Shown: positions 5,895 to 13,335 of the stretch, piece by piece
Layout: every line of letters starts with the position of its first letter
Numbering within the stretch: position 1 is the stretch's first letter
Source: an uncultured bacterium
GTDB taxonomy: Bacteria > Actinomycetota > Coriobacteriia > Coriobacteriales > Coriobacteriaceae
Length of the DNA: 23,196 bases
Assembly (NCBI GenBank): GCA_905215065.1
Contig: CAJMOF010000020.1
Span: 1 to 23,196, forward strand
Direction: 5' to 3'
Made by a program: the position numbers and the translations under genes
The notes under the pieces: generated by a model
Told to the model about the DNA's origin: nothing
The model's database searches: none
The model's input: only the letters and a program-made list of their open reading frames with translations

Positions 5895-7133
5895 ATGACA
5901 AAAGACGATAGGCAGGCATTCGAGGTGCCCGATCGACTCTTTGAATACGTGAGGTCGGTCGTCGACAACCGCGCGCTTGCAACGGTGCTGCTCTTTTTGC
6001 TGAGCCTGCTGCTGATTGGCATCGATAACATCGCTGGAATCTTGGCGGTGCTGCTTGTCGGCTTTTTGCTGATCGATCGATTTGAAATCGTACGCCGCTG
6101 CGTGGTGATTGGCGGTGCCGCGTGGGCCATGACGTTGGCGATTGGCGCCATGGCACTCGGCGGCATCGAAGGGCCGGTGCTGTTCGATGCCGGCTTTGTA
6201 TTCAACATGCTTGGCTTTGTGCTGGCGCTTGCCGTGTGCGTGCTGTTCTTTTGCGGCCGCGCCCTGTACTACCAGGGCTATGAGCAGGGCGAGCAGCATG
6301 CCGATTGTGTGCTGGCCGCTCGTATTCAAGATCGCCTGATCGATCACCCCGACACCTGGGACAACATCGACGGCGACTTCCTGGAGGTCGAGGGCGCACT
6401 CAACCGTGTGCGCGATCGCGAGCGCAAGGTGCAGCAGGCCTTGCGTGACGAGTCTCATCGCAAGGACGATCTGGTCACGTACTTGGCACATGACCTACGC
6501 ACCCCGCTTGCCAGTGTGGTGGGCTATCTTTCGCTGCTGCAAGAGGCTCCTGAGCTGCCGGTTGAGCAACGTGCACACTTTACGGGCGTGGCGCTCGACA
6601 AGGCGCACCGGCTCGATGCGCTCATCGAAGAGTTCTTCGATATCACGCGCTTTGACTTCCACGATATCGTGCTCACGCGCGGCTATGTTGATCTGGGGTT
6701 GCTGCTGGCTCAGGTGGCTGACGAGTTCTATCCCATCCTCAACGAGCAACATAAGGAAGCCCAGGTTGATATTCGCGAGGACCTGACGGTGCTCGTGGAT
6801 GGCGATAAGATGGCCCGCGTGTTTAACAACATCATGAAAAACGCCGTCGCCTATAGCTATGAGGGCTCGACTATCACGATTGAGGCCAGGCGCCAAGACG
6901 ATGGCGGCGTGCGCGTGCGCTTTATCAATCAGGGCGATCCTATCCCTGCGGCTAAGCTCAAGGTGATCTTTGAGAAGTTCTATCGCCTGGATGCGGCGCG
7001 TGCGACCAATCGCGGTGGTGCCGGTTTGGGCCTTGCTATTGCCAAGGAGATCATCGCGGCACACGGCGGTACCGTTGCAAGTGAATCGACGCCCGAACAC
7101 ACGATATTCACCATCGAGCTGCCCGCCGCATAG
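5895..7133 (+). CDS. VanS-like sensor histidine kinase
   Basis: A 412-aa membrane kinase. Four hydrophobic segments (about 27-42, 47-60, 69-88 and 101-121) with very short loops form the N-terminus, so there is no sizeable extracellular sensor domain. A linker leads to the H-box KDDLVTYLAHDLRTPL (H199), which is strikingly like that of VanS proteins. The N-box is FNNIMKNAVAYS (N316 region), followed by an ATP-lid motif INQGDPIP and the G2 box GGAGLGLAIAKEI (374-386). All catalytic parts are present. It forms an operon with the regulator upstream. The compact membrane part suggests sensing within or at the membrane, for example a lipid-linked wall precursor or a partner protein; this is inference. 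Confidence 0.9.
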   Translation: MTKDDRQAFEVPDRLFEYVRSVVDNRALATVLLFLLSLLLIGIDNIAGILAVLLVGFLLIDRFEIVRRCVVIGGAAWAMTLAIGAMALGGIEGPVLFDAGFVFNMLGFVLALAVCVLFFCGRALYYQGYEQGEQHADCVLAARIQDRLIDHPDTWDNIDGDFLEVEGALNRVRDRERKVQQALRDESHRKDDLVTYLAHDLRTPLASVVGYLSLLQEAPELPVEQRAHFTGVALDKAHRLDALIEEFFDITRFDFHDIVLTRGYVDLGLLLAQVADEFYPILNEQHKEAQVDIREDLTVLVDGDKMARVFNNIMKNAVAYSYEGSTITIEARRQDDGGVRVRFINQGDPIPAAKLKVIFEKFYRLDAARATNRGGAGLGLAIAKEIIAAHGGTVASESTPEHTIFTIELPAA

Positions 7134-7223
7134 CTAGCGTGCCCTTACAAACACTTGACAATGTGCTCACGTGCGTATGAGCCGCGATTCCTACTATTGA
7201 TACTGCTGAATTGATATCGATAT

Positions 7224-7230
7224 GGAGGTG
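7224..7230 (+). promoter_or_regulatory. Ribosome binding site that decides the pstB start
   Basis: GGAGGTG lies six bases before the ATG at 7237. The earlier in-frame ATG at 7222 overlaps this site and is unlikely to be used. Confidence 0.8.
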
Positions 7231-7236
7231 TGCGGT

Positions 7237-8112
7237 ATGACGGCTGCTGCGGCTGCGGAGCCCACGGAGCTTGAAGAACTCATGGAAGCGCAGGCCGAGG
7301 CCGCGCATGAGCGCGAGGTTGGGGATGCGACTCGCCCCACGGCAGAGGATCTTGCCACCTCGCCGACGCGCATCGATGTCGAGGGCATCGACCTGTTCTA
7401 TGGCGACCACCATGCGCTCAAGGACGTGAATATCAAGATCCGCGACAAGCAGATCACCTCGTTCATCGGGCCTTCGGGCTGCGGAAAGTCCACGTTGCTG
7501 CGCTGCTTTAACCGCATGAACGACGGCATCAAGGATTGCCGCATCGAGGGCAAGATTGCGTTCGATGGTCAAGATATCCTGGGCGATTGCGACATCTGCC
7601 GTTTGCGCCAGCGCGTGGGCATGGTGTTCCAACGCCCCAACCCATTTCCCATGAGCATCTACGACAACGTCGCCTACGGTCCTCTCGGTATGGGTGTGCG
7701 CGACCGCGCCGTGCTCGATGAGCTGGTCGAGGACTCCCTGCGTCGCGCTGCCCTGTGGGACGAGGTCAAGGACAAGCTCAAAGAGTCGGGCCTGGGTCTT
7801 TCGGGTGGACAGCAGCAGCGCCTGTGCATCGCTCGCGCACTTGCCGTGCAGCCCGACATTCTGCTGATGGACGAGCCGACCTCGGCACTCGACCCTGTGT
7901 CGACGTTGGTGGTGGAGCAGCTGGCCTGCGAGCTCAAGGAGACCTGCACGCTGGTGGTCGTGACGCACAACATGCAGCAGGCCGCGCGTATTTCCGATTC
8001 GGTTGCGTTCTTTTTGCTGGGTGAGCTGGTGGAGCACGCGCCCACCGCGCAACTCTTCAAGAATCCGTCCGATCCGCGCACCGCGGATTATTTGACGGGG
8101 CGTTTTGGCTGA
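7237..8112 (+). CDS. pstB: Phosphate ABC transporter ATP-binding protein PstB
   Basis: The cytoplasmic ATPase of the high-affinity phosphate importer PstSCAB, which also takes part in PhoR/PhoU signalling. In the 291-aa protein the Walker A is GPSGCGKST (78-86), the Q-loop lies in the Pst-typical FQRPNPFPMSIYDNVAYG (131-148), the signature is LSGGQQQRL (188-196) and the Walker B is ILLMDEP (208-214), with the switch His in VVVTHNM. It carries about 45 extra residues at the N-terminus, rich in Ala and Glu, that PstB proteins usually lack. No pstS, pstC or pstA adjoins it: upstream is the VanS-like kinase, downstream a PhoB/PhoR-type pair. A TTGACA at 7155-7160 with TATGAG 15 bases later may be a weak promoter. 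The family is certain; whether it serves a complete importer is not visible. Confidence 0.93.
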   Translation: MTAAAAAEPTELEELMEAQAEAAHEREVGDATRPTAEDLATSPTRIDVEGIDLFYGDHHALKDVNIKIRDKQITSFIGPSGCGKSTLLRCFNRMNDGIKDCRIEGKIAFDGQDILGDCDICRLRQRVGMVFQRPNPFPMSIYDNVAYGPLGMGVRDRAVLDELVEDSLRRAALWDEVKDKLKESGLGLSGGQQQRLCIARALAVQPDILLMDEPTSALDPVSTLVVEQLACELKETCTLVVVTHNMQQAARISDSVAFFLLGELVEHAPTAQLFKNPSDPRTADYLTGRFG

Positions 8113-8176
8113 CGCTGTCTTTTACAGGTGCCTTTAGGGTTAAGATGCGGTCATATCGGCCGCAAAGGGGTTCAAC

Positions 8177-8905
8177 ATGATCTATTACGTCGAGGACGAT
8201 GACAACATCAGGGATTTGACAGTCTACGCGCTGCGCAAGCAGGGAATCGAGGCCGAGGGCTTTTCGTGTGATGGCGAGTTTAAAGCTGCCGTGGCGCGAC
8301 GGGTGCCCGATGCTGTGCTGCTCGATATCATGCTGCCCGACACCGATGGCTTGGCGATTATGCGTCGCCTGCGTGCCGATCGCCTGACGGCGACGGTGCC
8401 CATCATGATGCTTACCGCCAAGGACACCGAACTCGACAAGGTGATGGCGCTCGATGGCGGTGCCGACGATTACCTGACTAAGCCGTTTTCGCTCATGGAG
8501 CTTGCGAGCCGCTGCCGCGCACTGCTGCGTCGCGGCGGCATGGTCAAGCAGGCGAGCGATGTGCTCAGTGTGGGCGACATCGTGCTTTCGCCCAGCCATC
8601 GCGAGGTGACCGTTGCCGGCGAGCCGCTTAAGCTCACCCTGCGCGAGTTCGACCTGCTCGAGTACCTCATGCGCAAGCCCGGTGTGGTCTTTACCCGCGA
8701 GTCGTTGCTGCAGAGCGTGTGGGGCTGGGACTTCGACGGCGGTTCGCGCACCGTTGACGTGCACGTGCAGACGCTTCGCCAAAAACTGGGCGAGCATGCC
8801 AGCGCCATCGAGACCGTGCGCGGCGTGGGTTATCGCCTGGCCGAGCCTTCTGCCGGTGATGGTGCCGAAGGCGACGACACCGCGGCCACCGCATCGGAGG
8901 AGTAA
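8177..8905 (+). CDS. PhoB-like response regulator (OmpR/PhoB family)
   Basis: A 242-aa response regulator: receiver domain about 1-115 with acidic D7-D8, phosphoacceptor D50 (LLDIMLPD), T80 and K102 (TKPF), then a winged-helix domain of about 95 residues ending near RGVGYRLAEP. An acidic, low-complexity tail of about 18 residues follows. The ATG has AAAGGGG six bases upstream. It lies 64 bases after pstB and is followed by a kinase gene three bases after its stop. With pstB next door, a role in the phosphate response is likely, but the sequence alone does not separate PhoB from other members of this subfamily. Confidence 0.9.
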   Translation: MIYYVEDDDNIRDLTVYALRKQGIEAEGFSCDGEFKAAVARRVPDAVLLDIMLPDTDGLAIMRRLRADRLTATVPIMMLTAKDTELDKVMALDGGADDYLTKPFSLMELASRCRALLRRGGMVKQASDVLSVGDIVLSPSHREVTVAGEPLKLTLREFDLLEYLMRKPGVVFTRESLLQSVWGWDFDGGSRTVDVHVQTLRQKLGEHASAIETVRGVGYRLAEPSAGDGAEGDDTAATASEE

Positions 8906-8908
8906 CCC

Positions 8909-10333
8909 GTGGTCTTCGCCCCCCAGGGAAAACATACGCTGTCGCACCGCGTTTTTGTGACGATCTTTGTCTGCGCCATGGCGGTTATCGTGGCGTTTAC
9001 GGTGCTGGGTGCGTTCTTTGTGCAAAACACTTTGGCGGATGCCACGAGTGCCAATCTGGCGCAGGAAACCGAGCTCATTGCTGCCGCCCTCGACGAGCAG
9101 CAGGAGCCCATTCCGTTCTTGCGAAGCCTCGATCGCGAGGATCTTCGTATCACGCTGATCAATAAGGACGGATCTGTTGCCTACGACAACGAGGCGTCAC
9201 CTTCCACACTGCCCAACCATGGCGATCGCCCCGAGGTCATCGAGGCCTTTGAGAGTGGTTCGGGTTCCGCGGAGCGCGCAAGCTCTACACTCGACGAGAT
9301 TATGCTGTATCGCGCCGTCACCCTTGATAACGGCCAGGTCGTTCGCTTGGCGCAGGCCCAGCCTGGCGTTGCGGCGATTTTGCTGTCGATGCTGGCGCCG
9401 ATGCTGCTTATCGCAGCAGCGGGTGCAGTACTCTCGTTTTTTATGGCGCGCCGTGAGTCCCGTGCCATCATCGCGCCGTTGCAAGAGGTGGATTTGGATC
9501 ACCCACGCCGTAGCTATGAGCACGCCTATGCCGAGATGGTCCCCATGCTTGAGCGTATCGAGTCGCAGCGCCAGGAACTCAAGCGCCAAATGGCGGTGCT
9601 AGCGGACAACGACCGTATGCGCCGCGAGTTCACGGCGAATATCACCCATGAGCTCAAGACGCCGCTTACGGCGATTTCGGGCTATGCCGAGCTCATCGCA
9701 AATGGCATGGTCGAGGGCGAGGACGACCTGCGCAACTTTGGCGGTCGCATCTATCGTGAGGCGGGCCGCTTGGCAGCGCTTGTCAACGACATCCTTACGC
9801 TGTCTAACTTGGACGAGGCCGAACGTGCAACTGAAGGCGAGGCAGTGCCCATTGGGTCCACGGAGCCTATTGAGCTCTCGCGTGCGATCTACGCGGTTGA
9901 GCAGCGTCTTGAACAGGTTGCCCGTCAGGCGAATGTGACGATAAGTCATGAGACCAAGCCTGTGGTCATCGAAGGCGTGTCGCGCTTGGTCGACGAGCTC
10001 ATCTATAATCTGGCAAGCAACGCCATCCGCTACAATCGGCCCGGCGGTACGGTTACGCTGCAGTGCGGCACCAACGACGAAGGCCATCCGTTCCTCGCTG
10101 TCGCCGACACGGGAATCGGTATCGCGCCTGAAGAACAGGGCAAGGTATTTGAGCGGTTCTATCGCGTGGACAAGAGTAGGTCCAAGGCACGCGGCGGAAC
10201 CGGCCTGGGGCTTGCCATTGTCAAGCATGCGGCCCTGTATCATCACGCCACGCTCGATCTGTCGAGCGAGTTGGGCGTGGGAACCACCATTACGGTGACG
10301 TTTCCCATACAGCAGGACGAGCCATTCGCATAG
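8909..10333 (+). CDS. PhoR-like sensor histidine kinase
   Basis: A 474-aa kinase with a GTG start and GGAGGAG (8896-8902) six bases upstream. One transmembrane helix (about 15-38) precedes an extracytoplasmic domain of some 115 residues (about 40-155); a second helix (about 155-180) leads into the cytoplasm. The H-box is REFTANITHELKTPL (H247), as in PhoR/WalK-type kinases. The N-box is YNLASNAIRYN, G1 is VADTGIGI, the F-box is VFERFYRVDKSRS and G2 is GGTGLGLAIVKH. The stop of the regulator gene and this start are three bases apart, so the two are surely cotranscribed. With pstB upstream, phosphate sensing is the best guess; the extracellular domain may respond to another signal. Confidence 0.9.
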   Translation: MVFAPQGKHTLSHRVFVTIFVCAMAVIVAFTVLGAFFVQNTLADATSANLAQETELIAAALDEQQEPIPFLRSLDREDLRITLINKDGSVAYDNEASPSTLPNHGDRPEVIEAFESGSGSAERASSTLDEIMLYRAVTLDNGQVVRLAQAQPGVAAILLSMLAPMLLIAAAGAVLSFFMARRESRAIIAPLQEVDLDHPRRSYEHAYAEMVPMLERIESQRQELKRQMAVLADNDRMRREFTANITHELKTPLTAISGYAELIANGMVEGEDDLRNFGGRIYREAGRLAALVNDILTLSNLDEAERATEGEAVPIGSTEPIELSRAIYAVEQRLEQVARQANVTISHETKPVVIEGVSRLVDELIYNLASNAIRYNRPGGTVTLQCGTNDEGHPFLAVADTGIGIAPEEQGKVFERFYRVDKSRSKARGGTGLGLAIVKHAALYHHATLDLSSELGVGTTITVTFPIQQDEPFA

Positions 10334-10358
10334 CGATACAACATAGATATTGATGTAG

Positions 10359-10393
10359 ACGCCGCATTTGACTTTCGGGTGCGGCGTTGTTGT
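10359..10393 (+). terminator. Terminator after the PhoR-like kinase
   Basis: ACGCCGCA (10359-10366) pairs perfectly with TGCGGCGT (10380-10387), followed by TGTTGTG. The T-tract is interrupted, so efficiency may be modest. Confidence 0.6.
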
Positions 10394-10452
10394 GCAATTT
10401 TACGATTGCTTCCGACATTTTTACAGGAGAGCCTGTTTCTTATGTATAGAGT

Positions 10453-10481
10453 TTGGTCTCGGTAAAAAGATGCGATAACAT
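10453..10481 (+). promoter_or_regulatory. Possible promoter of the polysaccharide-control module
   Basis: TTGGTC (10453-10458), a 17-base spacer and TAACAT (10476-10481) lie about 50 bases before the first gene of the module and behind the kinase terminator. Confidence 0.4.
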
Positions 10482-10528
10482 ACGGACAGTTTTGTCAATC
10501 CGAACTGGGGAAATGAAAGGCAAGCTGC

Positions 10529-11185
10529 ATGACCCTTCTCGAACTGTTCCAGCTGCTGAAGAAGCACCTCAAGCTGGTCATCACCCTTCCGGTGGTCTGC
10601 GCGATCGCCATGGGCATCGTGTCCTTCATTGCGATGGACAACACCTATACCGCGACGACGAGCATGTACATTCTCGCCAAGACCGACGATAGCGGTCAGA
10701 TGAGCTACAACGATCTCTCGGCGAGCCAGATGCTTTCCAACGATATCGCCACGCTGCTGGATAGCGATAGCGTTAAGAGCGGCGCCGCCAAAGAACTGGG
10801 CCTCACCGATCTGGATGACTACAAGGTGTCTGTTTCCTCCGAGACCACCACGCGTGTCATTACGCTTTCGGTTACCGGCACCGATGCCAAGGAGACGGCT
10901 GAGGTCGCAAAGGCCATTGCCAGCTCGGTGAGTACGGTCGCTCAGAACGTCGGCGCTGCCCAGAGCATCAACGTTATCGACGAGGCTAAGACCCCCGAAG
11001 CCCCCAGCGGCCCCAAGCGCACGCTGTATATTGCCGTCGCGTTCCTCGCCGGTATCTTTATCGCAGTTGCCTATGTCGTTTTGGCAGACATGCTCAATAC
11101 CCGCATCCGCGGTGCCGAAGAGGCAGAAGAGCTCCTGGGTATTCCCGTTGTTGGCCGAATTCCGGCTATGAAAGGTGGTAAATAG
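10529..11185 (+). CDS. Wzz/CpsC-like polysaccharide chain-length and kinase-activator protein
   Basis: A 218-aa membrane protein of the polysaccharide copolymerase type found in Gram-positives (CpsC/CapA/YwqC). It has a short cytoplasmic N-terminus (MTLLELFQLLKKH), TM1 at about 16-36, an extracytoplasmic domain of about 130 residues, a Pro-containing PEAPSGPKR segment, TM2 at about 167-189 and a short cytoplasmic tail containing the LLGIPVVGRIP motif that contacts the kinase. In this family the tail activates the separate tyrosine kinase, encoded here two bases downstream. It likely sets chain length or export of a capsule or exopolysaccharide. The ATG has AAAGGC eight bases upstream. No glycosyltransferase or flippase genes follow in the window. 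Confidence 0.88.
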   Translation: MTLLELFQLLKKHLKLVITLPVVCAIAMGIVSFIAMDNTYTATTSMYILAKTDDSGQMSYNDLSASQMLSNDIATLLDSDSVKSGAAKELGLTDLDDYKVSVSSETTTRVITLSVTGTDAKETAEVAKAIASSVSTVAQNVGAAQSINVIDEAKTPEAPSGPKRTLYIAVAFLAGIFIAVAYVVLADMLNTRIRGAEEAEELLGIPVVGRIPAMKGGK

Positions 11186-11187
11186 GC

Positions 11188-11925
11188 ATGGCTAAGGCAA
11201 AGAACACCGATAAGCTCGTTGTACAGAATGCCGCCAAGACCCTTCTGGCCAACATCCGCTTTGCGAGCGTGGATGACCCCATTCGCACCATCACCGTTAC
11301 CTCCTCGATTCCCAACGAGGGCAAGTCTACGGTTTCCATTAACCTTGCTCAGGCAATCGCCACGAGCGGCAAGTCCGTGCTCCTGGTCGAGGCCGATATG
11401 CGCCGCAGGTCCCTTTCCGATATGCTCGGCGTTCGTTCGCGCGGCGGACTCTATGCGGTCCTTTCCGAGCAGGTTTCTATCGACCAGGCGATTGTCGAGA
11501 CAGGTCAGAAGAATTTCTACTTCCTCGATGCTGAGCCGCATATTCCCAATCCTGCCGACATCATCGTCTCCCATCGCTTTGCCAAGCTGGTCAAGGCACT
11601 GTCTGCTAAGTTCCAGTACGTCATCTTCGATGCTCCTCCGGTCGGCACCTTCATCGATGCTGCCGAGATTGCCAGCCTGACCGACGGCGCGCTGTTCGTG
11701 GTGCGCGAGGACTTTACCAAGCGCGAAGAGGCGCTCAACGCTATCGCCCAGCTTAAGAAGTCCGAGAAGGTCAAGCTCATCGGTACCGTCATGAATTACT
11801 GTGAGACCGAGACCAGCGAGTACTATTATTCTTACTACACCAAGGACGGTAAGAAGGTTAAGAAGGGCTCCGACGATCAGGGCACTTCCAAAAAGGGCAT
11901 CTTCACCAACCGAGCAAACGTTTAG
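11188..11925 (+). CDS. CpsD-like bacterial tyrosine kinase (BY-kinase)
   Basis: A 245-aa cytoplasmic P-loop tyrosine autokinase (CpsD/CapB/YwqD). Walker A is SSIPNEGKST (39-48), Walker A' is LLVEADMRR (65-73) and Walker B is VIFDAPP (145-151). The C-terminus carries a tyrosine cluster, EYYYSYY (211-217), the usual autophosphorylation site, followed by a basic Lys-rich tail. It is the cytoplasmic half of the split kinase; the transmembrane activator is the gene immediately upstream. Phosphorylation cycles, reversed by the phosphatase downstream, typically control polysaccharide polymerisation and export. Confidence 0.92.
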   Translation: MAKAKNTDKLVVQNAAKTLLANIRFASVDDPIRTITVTSSIPNEGKSTVSINLAQAIATSGKSVLLVEADMRRRSLSDMLGVRSRGGLYAVLSEQVSIDQAIVETGQKNFYFLDAEPHIPNPADIIVSHRFAKLVKALSAKFQYVIFDAPPVGTFIDAAEIASLTDGALFVVREDFTKREEALNAIAQLKKSEKVKLIGTVMNYCETETSEYYYSYYTKDGKKVKKGSDDQGTSKKGIFTNRANV

Positions 11926-11942
11926 TTGATTAAGGCTGACCT

Positions 11943-12593
11943 ATGCGTGACATTCATTGCCATATCTTGCCGGGTGTAGACGACGGCGCCGCCGATCTCG
12001 AAGAGAGCTTGGCGATGCTCGAGGCTGCCAAGCGGGCCGGTGTAACCAGAATCGTTTGCACTCCTCACTGCCGTGATCCCTATTTTGATTACGACAAGAT
12101 GTGGGATGCCTTTGAGCTGCTGCGCGATAACGCTGACGGTTTTCCGCTCCAGATGGGCTTCGAGGTCAACCATCGAAAGCTCGTTGAGCTTGGTATCGAT
12201 GCCGCGGATCACTTGCATTTCGATGGGACCAACGAGTTTCTGCTCGAGCTTTCGACGCATGCCGATGCGTATGCGTTTAGAGAGTACGAGAACACGATTT
12301 ACGATTTGCAGTGCCGTGGCTATCAGGTGATCATCGCTCATCCTGAGCGCTATCGTGCGGTTCAAAAGGATGTAAGCGTGGCGGAGCGCCTGGTCGATAT
12401 GGGCTGCAAGCTGCAGGCTTCGGCGGACTTTATTGCCGGCGGTCGCTTTGGTCGCGAGAAAAAGCCGGCACAGCGCCTGTTCAATCAGAACCTGTACAGC
12501 TTCATCGCGAGCGATGCCCATAACGTGGGTCATTACGACTGTCTGGCGAAGGCTCGCGCGAAGTTTAGCGTGCGCGGAGCTCATTTTCGCTAA
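11943..12593 (+). CDS. CpsB-like tyrosine phosphatase (PHP family)
   Basis: A 216-aa metal-dependent phosphatase of the polymerase-and-histidinol-phosphatase fold (CpsB/CapC/YwqE), which dephosphorylates the BY-kinase tyrosine cluster. The metal ligands are visible: HCH (H5, H7), TPHC (H42), IAHPER (H133) and SDAH (D191, H193). Length and motif order match the family. It starts 17 bases after the kinase stop, so all three genes form one operon: activator, kinase, phosphatase. It could act on other phosphotyrosine proteins too. Confidence 0.9.
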   Translation: MRDIHCHILPGVDDGAADLEESLAMLEAAKRAGVTRIVCTPHCRDPYFDYDKMWDAFELLRDNADGFPLQMGFEVNHRKLVELGIDAADHLHFDGTNEFLLELSTHADAYAFREYENTIYDLQCRGYQVIIAHPERYRAVQKDVSVAERLVDMGCKLQASADFIAGGRFGREKKPAQRLFNQNLYSFIASDAHNVGHYDCLAKARAKFSVRGAHFR

Positions 12594-12632
12594 AATCTGT
12601 CCCTAACGTTCGCGTTGAATGAAAGGGCAGCT

Positions 12633-13133
12633 ATGGATATCCAACTTAAGACGGGATGCTTTGATGACGCGGCGTTGGTGCGCCGCGTCGTTTTTATGGA
12701 CGAGCAGGGCTACGAGAATGAGTTTGACGCTATCGACGAGGATCCGAACTGCATCCATGTGACGCTCAATGTAGACGGTGAGCTTGCCGGTTGCTCGCGC
12801 GTGTTTCCCGAAGAGCTTGAGCGCGCAGCTGACGCAGAGGCTCCGGTGTCGCCGGCGTGCGACTTGGACGAAGGCGTCGCGGCGGGGGAGACCTACATTA
12901 TGGGGCGCGTGGCCGTGCTGCCGAGCATGCGCCGTCGCGGTTTGGCGAGCAAGATTGTCGAGGCCAGTGATACGTGCGCGCGTGATGCCGGCGCCAAGCT
13001 CATTAAGCTGCACGCGCAGGAATACGTGCTGCCGCTCTATGCCAAGGCGGGTTACGCGCAGATTGCCCCGGTGGACTACGAAGACGAGGGCCAGCCCCAT
13101 GTTTGGATGGCCAAGCGCGTAGATGGCAGATAG
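12633..13133 (+). CDS. GNAT family N-acetyltransferase (ElaA-like)
   Basis: A 166-aa acetyl-CoA-dependent acyltransferase. The acetyl-CoA binding segment is clear: IMGRVAVLPSMRRRGLASKIVEA holds beta-4 and the R-R-x-G-x-A loop (about 89-111), followed by IKLHAQEYVLPLYAKAGY, typical of ElaA/YjcF-type members. The start at ATG 12633 has AAAGGG five bases upstream (12622-12627); an in-frame TTG at 12615 is less likely. The substrate cannot be told from sequence. It lies 39 bases behind the phosphatase gene with no terminator between them, so it may be cotranscribed with the polysaccharide-control module. Confidence 0.87.
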   Translation: MDIQLKTGCFDDAALVRRVVFMDEQGYENEFDAIDEDPNCIHVTLNVDGELAGCSRVFPEELERAADAEAPVSPACDLDEGVAAGETYIMGRVAVLPSMRRRGLASKIVEASDTCARDAGAKLIKLHAQEYVLPLYAKAGYAQIAPVDYEDEGQPHVWMAKRVDGR

Positions 13134-13243
13134 GGACGTTCCTTTCCTGCCGGCAGTCGGGGACACTCCTTGGCAATTGGCGCATCAGAGCGTTTGGACA
13201 TACAGTTTTTCGATTCCGTATGTATATATGCGCGCTAATGGGT

Positions 13244-13249
13244 TATAAA
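13244..13249 (+). promoter_or_regulatory. Possible -10 box of htpG
   Basis: TATAAA within GGTTATAAAATC. A good -35 is not seen at 16-18 bases. No room for a promoter remains between the hairpin at 13281-13305 and the htpG start, so the start site should lie upstream of the hairpin. I see no CIRCE or HspR (HAIR) operator. Confidence 0.35.
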
Positions 13250-13280
13250 ATCTAAGTCTGAACATAGCAGGTCTGCAATG

Positions 13281-13305
13281 CGGCTCGGGCAACCGGGCCG
13301 TTTTT
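13281..13305 (+). terminator. Terminator-like hairpin in the presumed htpG leader
   Basis: CGGCTCGG (13281-13288) pairs with CCGGGCCG (13293-13300) around a GCAA tetraloop, with one T-G wobble, followed by five T. The build is the same as that of the tRNA-Arg terminators. It could end the GNAT transcript, but the htpG promoter seems to lie upstream of it, which makes it a candidate attenuator. Confidence 0.75.
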
Positions 13306-13335
13306 GCGGACGGGGGTAGCGCGAAAGGACTGCAC

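Noticed and set aside
5105..6491. Long minus-strand frames opposite the VanR/VanS-like genes
   Set aside because: The plus-strand genes carry all catalytic motifs; the opposite frames show biased His/Gln-rich composition and no motifs.
5174..7133. Glycopeptide resistance cluster
   Set aside because: Only the VanR/VanS-like pair is present; no vanH, D-Ala-D-Lac ligase or vanX gene is seen, so resistance cannot be inferred.
7222..7236. pstB start at ATG 7222
   Set aside because: This ATG overlaps the GGAGGTG ribosome site that fits ATG 7237.
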